From positions 1 through 14,674 of the forward strand of contig JAHFQQ010000053.1 in assembly GCA_023259235.1 (NCBI GenBank): a stretch of 14,674 nucleotides of DNA. The letters are read 5' to 3'. This document shows positions 7,416 to 13,528 of this stretch, in pieces; positions within the stretch are counted from its first letter, which is position 1, and every line of letters begins with the position of its first letter. The notes beneath the pieces are model-generated. The model did no database searches, was not told the origin of the DNA, and saw nothing but the letters and a program-made list of their open reading frames with translations. Origin of the DNA: Polaromonas sp. (lineage in GTDB: Bacteria; Pseudomonadota; Gammaproteobacteria; Burkholderiales; Burkholderiaceae_C). The translations under genes and the position numbers were made by a program.

Positions 7416-9266
7416 ATGTGTGGCATTGTTGCAGCGGTTTCCACGAGAAATATCGTTCCCATCCTGGTGCAGGGCTTGCAGCGGCTGGAATACCGGGGTT
7501 ATGACTCCTGCGGCGTTGCGGTGTATGCCGATGGCTTGAAACGGGCACGCAGCACCTCGCGCGTGGCCGAGCTGCAAGCCCAGGTCAGCGCTGACAAACT
7601 CGAAGGCACCACCGGCATTGCCCACACCCGCTGGGCCACCCACGGCGCACCCGCCCTCAACAACGCACACCCGCATTTCAGTTATGGCCGCGGTGCCCCT
7701 GTCGCCGCGCGCCCCGGCAGGGTTGCCCTGGTCCACAACGGCATTATTGAAAATCACGATGAACTGCGCGCTGGCCTGCAGGCCAAGGGCTATGTGTTTG
7801 ACAGCCAGACCGATACCGAAGTCATCGTGCACCTGATGGACAGCCTGTATGACGGTGATTTGTTTGAAGCGCTCAAGGCGGCGGTCGCCCAGTTGAAAGG
7901 TGCCTTCGCCATCGCGGCGTTTTGCAAGGACGAGCCGCACCGCGTGGTGGGAGCGCGCGCCGGCTCCCCCCTGATTCTGGGTGTGGGCCAGGGCCATTCC
8001 GAGAACTTCCTCGCCAGCGACGCCATGGCGCTGGCGGGCGTCACCGACCAGATCGTCTATCTGGAAGAAGGCGACCTGGTTGACATCCAGTTGGGCAAGT
8101 ACTGGGTCATTGACCGTGACCACAACCGGGCGGAGCGTGAAGTAAGAACTGTGCACGCCCACAGCGGCGCCGCGGAGCTCGGGCCCTACCGTCACTACAT
8201 GCAAAAGGAAATTTTCGAGCAGCCGCGTGCCATCGCCGACACGCTCCAGGGCGTGAAGCGGATCATCCCCGAATTGTTTGGCGACGACGCCTACCGTGTC
8301 TTCAAGGACATCGATTCCGTCCTCATCCTGGCCTGCGGCACCAGCTACTACAGCGGCTGCACCGCCAAATACTGGCTGGAAGCCATCGCCAAAATCCCGG
8401 CCCAGGTGGAGGTGGCCAGTGAGTATCGCTATCGCGCGTCGGTGCCCAACCCCAAAACGCTGGTGGTCACCATCACGCAAAGTGGTGAAACCGCCGATAC
8501 GCTGGCCGCGCTGCGCCACGCGCAAGCGCTGGGCATGACGCACACGCTGACCATCTGCAACGTCGCCACCTCGGCCATGGTGCGCGAATGCAAGCTGGCT
8601 TACGTGACCCGCGCGGGTGTGGAAATCGGGGTTGCCTCGACCAAGGCGTTCACCACTCAACTGGCCGGCCTGTTCCTGCTGACGCTGGCGCTGGCGCAAG
8701 CCAAGGGCCGCCTGAGCGAGGAAGAAGAAGCCGGGCATCTCAAGGCCATGCGCCACTTGCCCGCCGCGCTGCAGGCCGTGCTGGCGCTGGAGCCGCAGAT
8801 CATCAGCTGGTCCGAAGACTTCGCCAAAAAGGAAAATGCGCTGTTTCTGGGACGCGGCCTGCATTACCCGATTGCGCTCGAAGGTGCGCTCAAGCTGAAA
8901 GAGATCAGCTACATCCACGCCGAGGCCTATCCGGCCGGTGAGCTCAAGCACGGCCCGCTGGCGCTGGTTACCAGCGCCATGCCGGTGGTCACGGTGGCGC
9001 CAAATGACAGCCTGCTGGAAAAGCTCAAAAGCAATATGCAGGAAGTGCGCGCCCGCGGTGGCGTCTTGTATGTGCTGGCCGATGCCGACAGCCACATCGC
9101 CAGCAGCGAAGGCGTTCACGTCATTCGCATGCCTGAGCACTACGGCGCCTTGAGTCCGCTGTTGCATGTGGTGCCGCTGCAATTGCTGGCTTATCACACG
9201 GCATGCGCGCGCGGCACCGATGTGGACAAGCCAAGAAACCTGGCCAAGTCGGTCACTGTGGAGTGA
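7416..9266 (+). CDS. glmS: Glutamine-fructose-6-phosphate aminotransferase (isomerizing)
   Basis: Converts fructose-6-phosphate and glutamine to glucosamine-6-phosphate, the committed step of amino-sugar and peptidoglycan precursor synthesis. It has 616 residues (609 in E. coli). The N-terminus M-C-G-I-V supplies the catalytic Cys, which becomes residue 1 after Met removal, so translation must start at 7416; GGAG at 7405-7408 supports this and rules out the in-frame TTG at 7395. The class II amidotransferase domain (1-240) includes R-L-E-Y-R-G-Y-D-S, H-T-R-W-A-T-H-G and H-N-G-I-I-E-N. Two SIS sugar-isomerase domains follow, with A-C-G-T-S-Y-Y-S-G, T-Q-S-G-E-T-A-D-T and a Y-P-A-G-E-L-K-H-G-P-L-A-L stretch. 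The C-terminus D-V-D-K-P-R-N-L-A-K-S-V-T-V-E is the family signature. A terminator overlaps its stop codon, so it appears to be transcribed alone. Confidence 0.98.
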   Translation: MCGIVAAVSTRNIVPILVQGLQRLEYRGYDSCGVAVYADGLKRARSTSRVAELQAQVSADKLEGTTGIAHTRWATHGAPALNNAHPHFSYGRGAPVAARPGRVALVHNGIIENHDELRAGLQAKGYVFDSQTDTEVIVHLMDSLYDGDLFEALKAAVAQLKGAFAIAAFCKDEPHRVVGARAGSPLILGVGQGHSENFLASDAMALAGVTDQIVYLEEGDLVDIQLGKYWVIDRDHNRAEREVRTVHAHSGAAELGPYRHYMQKEIFEQPRAIADTLQGVKRIIPELFGDDAYRVFKDIDSVLILACGTSYYSGCTAKYWLEAIAKIPAQVEVASEYRYRASVPNPKTLVVTITQSGETADTLAALRHAQALGMTHTLTICNVATSAMVRECKLAYVTRAGVEIGVASTKAFTTQLAGLFLLTLALAQAKGRLSEEEEAGHLKAMRHLPAALQAVLALEPQIISWSEDFAKKENALFLGRGLHYPIALEGALKLKEISYIHAEAYPAGELKHGPLALVTSAMPVVTVAPNDSLLEKLKSNMQEVRARGGVLYVLADADSHIASSEGVHVIRMPEHYGALSPLLHVVPLQLLAYHTACARGTDVDKPRNLAKSVTVE

Positions 9267-9276
9267 CCGACTTTTT
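9246..9276 (+). terminator. Rho-independent terminator overlapping the glmS stop codon
   Basis: AAGTCGGTCAC (9246-9256), a six-base loop, then GTGACCGACTT (9263-9273) form a perfect 11-bp stem, with the T-run ending at 9276. The left arm and loop encode the last glmS codons and the TGA (9264-9266) lies inside the right arm, so the last codons and the terminator share sequence. Confidence 0.88.
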
Positions 9277-9367
9277 AACGGGCATGAGTTGTCTTTCACG
9301 TCGATTTTACCAACGACGACAAATTGCCAAGCCATAATTTGACAGTACATTAAACAGGCACTATTGA

Positions 9368-9817
9368 ATGCAGCCAATGAACAATCCAAAAATGCTGGTA
9401 GTAGAAGACAACCCGGATCACCTTGAATTGACCCTGACAACCTTTCAGGAAAATGGGCTGTCCCACGATATTGTGGTCGCCCACGATGGTTTCGAAGCCC
9501 TTGACTATCTGTTCTGCCAGGGGCTTTTCAGCGATCGCGATCCGGACGAACAGCCTGAACTGGTCTTGCTGGATCTGGGGCTGCCTGGAATGAACGGTAT
9601 GCAGGTCATGCAGCGCATGCGCGATGATCCCAGAACATTTTTTGTGCCGGTTGTCATGCTGACGTCGGCGAACGAACAGTCCAGGGAAGTGCTTGCCTTT
9701 AAAGGCGGACTGAACAGCTATCTGAGCAAGCCGATCAACTACCGTGATTTTGAAGAAAAACTTGAGCAGGTCAGGGAGTACTGGCGCACCTCGAATTTTG
9801 CGCCGCTTGGTGGCTAG
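9368..9817 (+). CDS. Single-domain (CheY/Rcp1-like) response regulator
   Basis: A 149-aa stand-alone receiver domain with no output domain. Residues seen: the acidic pair E13-D14 in V-V-E-D-N-P, the phospho-acceptor Asp69 in V-L-L-D-L-G-L-P-G, the switch Thr99 in M-L-T-S-A-N-E, and Lys121 in S-K-P. The insertion after the second helix (L-F-C-Q-G-L-F-S-D-R-D) and the overall form resemble Rcp1-type regulators that often pair with bacteriophytochromes or hybrid kinases. No kinase lies nearby, so it is an orphan here. The start at 9368 is uncertain: Met4 (9377) is equally possible and neither has a strong ribosome site. A consensus -35 TTGACA (9339-9344) lies just upstream but without a good -10. 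The glmS terminator isolates it from glmS. It is convergent with the MerR gene. Confidence 0.9.
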   Translation: MQPMNNPKMLVVEDNPDHLELTLTTFQENGLSHDIVVAHDGFEALDYLFCQGLFSDRDPDEQPELVLLDLGLPGMNGMQVMQRMRDDPRTFFVPVVMLTSANEQSREVLAFKGGLNSYLSKPINYRDFEEKLEQVREYWRTSNFAPLGG

Positions 9818-9881
9818 GACACCCTGAAATTCCGCCAGAATGCGCCCTTCAATGCCTTTGCCGATGTCACAGGCAGGAGGC

Positions 9882-10382
9882 TCATGGCGGTTCCGGTAGC
9901 GGCAAGCCCAGATGCTCGCGCACCTTGCTGTTGATGAGGCGCAGCTCGGCCAGACTGCTATCGATGTGGGCGCGCTTTTCCATCAGTTCGGCAATGGCTG
10001 CGTCGGTGCGCTGCAACACGTAGCGCGCCTGTTGCTGCTGCCCTTCGCCCTGGTCGCCGTACATGTCCAGGTACTGTTTGATTTCCGCCAGTGAAGACCC
10101 GATGGACTTGGCGCGCAGGATCAGCGCCAGGCGGGCCCGGTCGCGGCGGCTATAGACACGGGCGCCGTTGACGCGGCGCGGGGCGAGCAGGCCCTTGCCT
10201 TCGTAAAACCGCAGCGTACGCGGCGTCACGTCAAAGGAATTACACAAGTCCGTGACACCAAACAGCTCCGGGTTTTTTCCGTCTTCATGGTGGTCGGCCA
10301 CCACCTGGCGCGCCGCTGCGGCGGCGGCTGCCTGCTGCTCCGTGGCACTTGGCGTGCGGGTTCGCGAGCGGCCGACCGCCAT
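9882..10382 (-). CDS. MerR family transcriptional regulator
   Basis: A 166-aa regulator. The N-terminal 38 residues are an Ala/Gln-rich extension not usual in MerR proteins. The winged HTH follows (about 39-108): L-F-G-V-T-D-L-C, then F-D-V-T-P-R-T-L-R-F-Y-E-G-K-G-L-L-A-P-R-R, then Y-S-R-R-D-R-A-R-L. A coiled-coil dimerisation helix fills about 118-155. There is no Cys cluster like those of metal-sensing members, and the domain order resembles MerR regulators of acyl-CoA catabolism such as LiuR. The start is placed at 10382, 2 nt after the SCP2 stop, because upstream ATGs in this frame fall inside the SCP2 gene. The two genes probably form one transcript. Control of the divergent acyl-CoA operon through the 10762-10775 palindrome is inferred. 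Confidence 0.9.
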   Translation of the reverse strand: MAVGRSRTRTPSATEQQAAAAAAARQVVADHHEDGKNPELFGVTDLCNSFDVTPRTLRFYEGKGLLAPRRVNGARVYSRRDRARLALILRAKSIGSSLAEIKQYLDMYGDQGEGQQQQARYVLQRTDAAIAELMEKRAHIDSSLAELRLINSKVREHLGLPLPEPP

Positions 10383-10384
10383 CT

Positions 10385-10669
10385 TCAAACCACCCGCTGC
10401 AGCTTCATGGCCACGCTCATGTCGCCGCTGACCTTGAACTTGCCACCCATGAAGCCAGTGACCGGGTCGAGCTTGCCGGTCAGGTTTTCCAGCGTGATGG
10501 CTACCGTGCAATCGGCCTCGCGGTTTTCATTGCTCACGCTGTTGGGGGTGGCGATGCCGTCAATGACGGCTACGCCGTCGCTGCCGCAGTCGAACTTGAG
10601 CACGGCGTTGATGCCGCAGTTGTCGCCCACTTTGGTGCGCAGCGCGTCGGTGCATTCCTGAAGATTCAT
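10385..10669 (-). CDS. SCP2 (sterol-carrier) domain protein
   Basis: A 94-residue single-domain protein. The pattern I-N-A-V-L-K-F-D-C-G-S-D-G-V-A-V-I-D-G, then C-T-V-A-I-T-L-E-N-L, then G-K-L-D-P-V-T-G-F-M-G-G-K-F-K-V-S-G-D-M-S-V-A-M-K-L matches the SCP2 lipid-binding fold, including its hallmark glycine-rich segment before the C-terminal strand. SCP2 proteins bind fatty acyl chains, acyl-CoAs or isoprenoid lipids in a hydrophobic tunnel. The ATG at 10669 follows AAGGA with good spacing. It is the first gene of an SCP2-MerR unit (2-nt gap) and is divergent from the AtuB-like gene. A cytosolic lipid-carrier role next to an acyl-CoA degradation operon is plausible; the ligand is unknown. Confidence 0.85.
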   Translation of the reverse strand: MNLQECTDALRTKVGDNCGINAVLKFDCGSDGVAVIDGIATPNSVSNENREADCTVAITLENLTGKLDPVTGFMGGKFKVSGDMSVAMKLQRVV

Positions 10670-10817
10670 GGTGTTCCTTGTGCGGTCCGGACGGGTGTGC
10701 CAGCATCATAGAGCCATTAGCCTACTGAAAGATCAGGGAATATACCTATCAGATAGTTGATTGACCTTAAGGTCATGCTGATTTCTAATGAACCACTCTT
10801 TCCGTTTCATCCCTCGC
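10670..10817. promoter_or_regulatory. Divergent promoter region between the SCP2-MerR unit and the AtuB-like operon
   Basis: Rightward: TTGACC (10761-10766), a 17-bp spacer and TCTAAT (10784-10789) make a good sigma-70 match. Leftward: TATATT (minus strand, 10744-10739) is a -10 candidate, with its -35 region over the palindrome. A smaller dyad CTATC-A-GATAG lies at 10746-10756. The rightward -10 overlaps the ATG at 10788, so a transcript from this promoter would not carry that codon. All promoter calls are by eye. Confidence 0.55.
10762..10775. promoter_or_regulatory. Perfect 14-bp palindrome TGACCTTAAGGTCA, candidate MerR operator
   Basis: A perfect dyad overlapping the rightward -35 hexamer and the expected leftward -35 region. 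MerR-family regulators bind dyads within or beside the promoter spacer and remodel it, and the regulator gene sits in the divergent unit. The assignment to this MerR protein is inference. Confidence 0.6.
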
Positions 10818-11726
10818 ATGAATCAAACCCTGCACCCACCCCCGAGTCCCGCTGTTGGCGCCCCACACTACAGCAGCGTCTTCAAGGACGCGTTGTTTGC
10901 CGGGCGCCGATTGTGGGTGACCGGTGGCGGCAGTGGCATTGGCCGCTGCGTTGCCCATGAGCTGGCGGAACTGGGCGCGCATGTGATCATCAGCGGGCGC
11001 ACGGCTGAAAAACTTGAGCGCGTGGCGCAGGAGATTGCTGAAGACGGCGGCCGTTGCGAGCACGCGGTTTTTGACATTCGCGATGAGGAAGCCGTCAAGT
11101 CAGCCGTGGCCGGCGTGGTGGCGCGCCAGGGCCAGATTGATGGGCTGGTGAACAACGCCGGTGGTCAGTTTCCGGCGCCGCTGCAAGCCATCAGCAAGCG
11201 CGGCTTCGAGGCCGTTGTCAGCAACAACCTGACGGGCGGCTTTTTGATGATGCGCGAGGTCTTCGTGCAAAGCATGCAGGCCCATGGCGGAGCCATTGTC
11301 AACATGACCGCTGACTTTCGCAACGGCATGCCGGGCATGGGGCACTCGGGGGCCGCGCGCGCCGGCATGAGCAACCTGACCATGAGCGCTGCTTGCGAAT
11401 GGGCGCAGGCGGGCGTGCGCGTCAATGCCGTGGCGACCGGCTGGGTCGCCTCGTCGGGAATGGACAGCTATGGCGGCGCGGCGCGGGCGCTGATTCTAAA
11501 GCTGCGCCAGCATGTGCCGTTGCGGCGTCTGGCCACGGAGGCGGAAGTCAGCGCCGCCATCGTGTTTCTGCTTAGTCCCGCGGCGTCTTTCATCACCAGG
11601 GTGACGTTGCAAATCGATGGTGCGGCATCGCTGGGAAGCCCGCTGTTTCCCGGCTTCGATCATGAGCGCTCGGTGCCCTTTAACGGCTTTCACCGCGCTC
11701 AAACGCCCGAGGTTCTCAAGCCATGA
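10818..11726 (+). CDS. Short-chain dehydrogenase/reductase, AtuB-like (PECR/DECR-type)
   Basis: A 302-aa NAD(P)-binding oxidoreductase. The Rossmann motif T-G-G-G-S-G-I-G is at 35-42 and N-N-A-G at 112-115. At the usual catalytic region it reads N-M-T-A-D...G-H-S-G-A-A-R-A-G-M-S-N-L-T (162-188) instead of YxxxK. The H-S-G-A-A-R-A-G block is the one I recall from peroxisomal trans-2-enoyl-CoA reductase and Pseudomonas AtuB. The C-terminal F-N-G-F-H-R-A-Q-T-P-E-V-L-K also recalls AtuB. An in-frame ATG at 10788 would add 10 residues; it overlaps the best -10 element, so 10818 is preferred, though neither has a clear ribosome site. The gene overlaps the next by ATGA, indicating translational coupling. 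The likely role is reduction or oxidation of an enoyl- or hydroxyacyl-CoA in the pathway; the substrate is unproven. Confidence 0.88.
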   Translation: MNQTLHPPPSPAVGAPHYSSVFKDALFAGRRLWVTGGGSGIGRCVAHELAELGAHVIISGRTAEKLERVAQEIAEDGGRCEHAVFDIRDEEAVKSAVAGVVARQGQIDGLVNNAGGQFPAPLQAISKRGFEAVVSNNLTGGFLMMREVFVQSMQAHGGAIVNMTADFRNGMPGMGHSGAARAGMSNLTMSAACEWAQAGVRVNAVATGWVASSGMDSYGGAARALILKLRQHVPLRRLATEAEVSAAIVFLLSPAASFITRVTLQIDGAASLGSPLFPGFDHERSVPFNGFHRAQTPEVLKP

Positions 11727-13345
11727 CCGTGCTTTGCTCCCTTCTCGATACGCGCAGTGCCGCCTGCCGGAACAACACCGAACGCATGAGCGAGCGCCTG
11801 GCCCAGGTGCAGTCGCTGCAAAACAAGGTGATTGTTGAATCAGAGTCCAAACGTGAAAAGTTCGAAAAAAAAGGCCAATTGTTGCCGCGTGAGCGGGTGG
11901 CGCGCTTGCTGGATCGGGGCAGCGGCTTTCTCGAGTTGAGCGCCCTGGCCGGGCTGGGCATGCACGACGATGATGGCAAAAAGTCGGTGCTTGGCGGCGG
12001 CTCGATTGTCGGCATCGGCCAGGTGCGCGGCAAGCGGGTGCTGATTTCGGCCAGCGACAGCGGCGTCAAGGGCGGCACCGTCGCGCCCATGGGGCTGAAA
12101 AAAGGCCTGCGCGCACAAGCCATCGCCCTGCAAAACAAGCTGCCATTCATTGCGCTGGTGGAGTCTGGCGGCGCCAATCTGATGTACCAGGCCGACATCT
12201 TCGTTGATGGCGGCCGCAGTTTCGCCAATCAGGCGCGGCTCTCCGCTGCCGGCATACCGCAAATTGCCGTCGTGCATGGCGCTTCCACGGCGGGTGGGGC
12301 CTACATGCCCGGGCTGTCGGACTATGTGATCCTGGTGAAAGGCCACTCCAGCATTTACCTGGCTGGCCCGCCGCTGGTCAAGGCCGCCATTGGGGAAGAC
12401 GCCACCGAGGAAGACCTGGGCGGCAGTCAACTGCACGCCAGCGTGACCGGGCTCGGTGAATATCTGGCGGACAACGATGCTCATGCGATTGCGCTGGCGC
12501 GCGATGTGATGGATTATCTTGTCTGGGATGAAGCGTGCACGACGATTCAGCCCTCCCAGGCTCCGCTGTACGACGCGCAGGAACTCATGGGCATTGTTCC
12601 GGTGGACGAGCGCGAGCCCTATGACGCGCGCGAAATCATCGCGCGCCTGGTCGATGGCTCGGATTTTCTGGAGTTCAAGGCCGTCTTTGAAAGTGACACG
12701 CTGTGCGGACACGCTCGCATTGAGGGTCACCGTTTAGGCCTGATTGCCAACAACGGGCCGATCCAGCCGGCCGGCTCGATCAAGGCGGCGCAGTTCATTC
12801 AACTGTGTGATCAAAGCGGCACGCCGCTGGTTTTTTTACAGAACACCACCGGGTACATGGTGGGCACCGCGGCCGAGCGGGCCGGCGCGATCAAGCATGG
12901 CAGCAAAATGATTCAGGCGGTGGCCAACGCCCGCGTACCGAAGTTCACCATTGTGGTGGGCGGCTCATACGGCGCAGGTAATTACGGCATGTGCGGGCGC
13001 GGCTTTGACCCCAACTTCATTTTCTCCTGGCCCAGCGCCCGCACCGCTGTGATGGGCGGCGCGCAAGCGGCCATGGTGATGGAAATGCTGGGGCGCGGCA
13101 AACTCGAACGCGCCGGCGTCGCGCTTGACGATAAGGCAAAGGCGGGCATCAAGGCCATGAGCGATCAGCTCAAGCGCCGGCTTGATGCCGAATCCGACGT
13201 GCTCTTTGGCACCGCCCGCCTGTGGGACGACGGAATCATCGATCCGCGCGATACGCGAAGGGTTCTGGCGCTGTGCCTGTCGCTGGCCCGTGAAGCAGGG
13301 CAGCGCACCTTGCGCCCGAACACTTTCGGCGTGGCGCGCTTTTAG
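11723..13345 (+). CDS. Acyl-CoA carboxylase carboxyltransferase (beta) subunit, AtuC/LiuB-like
   Basis: A 540-aa carboxyltransferase of the biotin-dependent acyl-CoA carboxylase family, which moves CO2 from carboxybiotin to an enoyl- or acyl-CoA. N-half: G-Q-L-L-P-R-E-R-V-A-R-L-L-D, S-G-G-A-N-L, and the oxyanion-hole motif S-T-A-G-G-A-Y-M-P (188-196). C-half: N-N-G-P-I near 350, F-L-Q-N-T-T-G-Y-M-V-G, and the second oxyanion motif G-G-S-Y-G-A-G-N-Y-G-M (413-423). It lacks the F-P-D-R-E-H-F-G segment I recall from methylcrotonyl-CoA carboxylase beta (LiuB) and reads I-F-V-D-G-G-R-S-F-A-N-Q there, closer to geranyl-CoA carboxylase (AtuC). The length fits AtuC (about 538). It is coupled to the SDR by an ATGA overlap. 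No biotin carboxylase (AtuF/LiuD) lies in the window. A 183-bp gap with an inverted repeat separates it from the next gene. Methylcrotonyl-CoA carboxylase remains an alternative. Confidence 0.9.
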   Translation: MTVLCSLLDTRSAACRNNTERMSERLAQVQSLQNKVIVESESKREKFEKKGQLLPRERVARLLDRGSGFLELSALAGLGMHDDDGKKSVLGGGSIVGIGQVRGKRVLISASDSGVKGGTVAPMGLKKGLRAQAIALQNKLPFIALVESGGANLMYQADIFVDGGRSFANQARLSAAGIPQIAVVHGASTAGGAYMPGLSDYVILVKGHSSIYLAGPPLVKAAIGEDATEEDLGGSQLHASVTGLGEYLADNDAHAIALARDVMDYLVWDEACTTIQPSQAPLYDAQELMGIVPVDEREPYDAREIIARLVDGSDFLEFKAVFESDTLCGHARIEGHRLGLIANNGPIQPAGSIKAAQFIQLCDQSGTPLVFLQNTTGYMVGTAAERAGAIKHGSKMIQAVANARVPKFTIVVGGSYGAGNYGMCGRGFDPNFIFSWPSARTAVMGGAQAAMVMEMLGRGKLERAGVALDDKAKAGIKAMSDQLKRRLDAESDVLFGTARLWDDGIIDPRDTRRVLALCLSLAREAGQRTLRPNTFGVARF

Positions 13346-13381
13346 AAGATAGCAACTACTCAGCCCACCCACGAAGACTAA

Positions 13382-13476
13382 CTTCCAACGCAAAGACGCA
13401 AAAGTGCAAAGAACGCAAAGGAAAATATTTTTCGCTCCCTGGCGTACTTTGCGCCTTGGTGCCTTTGCGTTGGAAG
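13382..13476. repeat. 95-bp imperfect inverted repeat built from CGCAAAG units
   Basis: CTTCCAACGCAAAG (13382-13395) pairs perfectly with CTTTGCGTTGGAAG (13463-13476). After a poorly paired 10-nt stretch, GCAAAGAACG (13406-13415) pairs 9/10 with CGTACTTTGC (13443-13452), leaving a 27-nt loop. CGCAAAG or one-off versions occur at 13389, 13397, 13405 and 13414 on the plus strand and inverted at 13447 and 13463. An outer pair GCAACT..CTCAG / CTGAGTTGC may extend the element to about 13350-13498. It resembles the CTTTGCG-type dispersed hairpins found in many environmental bacteria. It lies between two genes of an operon, where it could attenuate or process the transcript. There is no T-run, so it is not a standard terminator. 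Confidence 0.85.
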
Positions 13477-13528
13477 CTTCTACTCCTGCCTGAGTTGCCC
13501 AATTCCCCTTCATTCCTGGAGTTCGCAA

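Noticed and set aside
7347..9440. A 697-codon open frame on the minus strand covering all of glmS
   Set aside because: It is the antisense mirror of a GC-rich gene, has no recognisable domain, and spans the glmS promoter and terminator; glmS is unambiguous.
13382..13476. The inverted repeat as a rho-independent terminator
   Set aside because: The stem is long, interrupted, has a 27-nt loop and no T-run on its 3' side.
13346..13528. CRISPR array or tandem repeat suggested by repeated CGCAAAG units
   Set aside because: Units are seven bases, irregularly spaced and arranged as an inverted pair without spacers of constant length.
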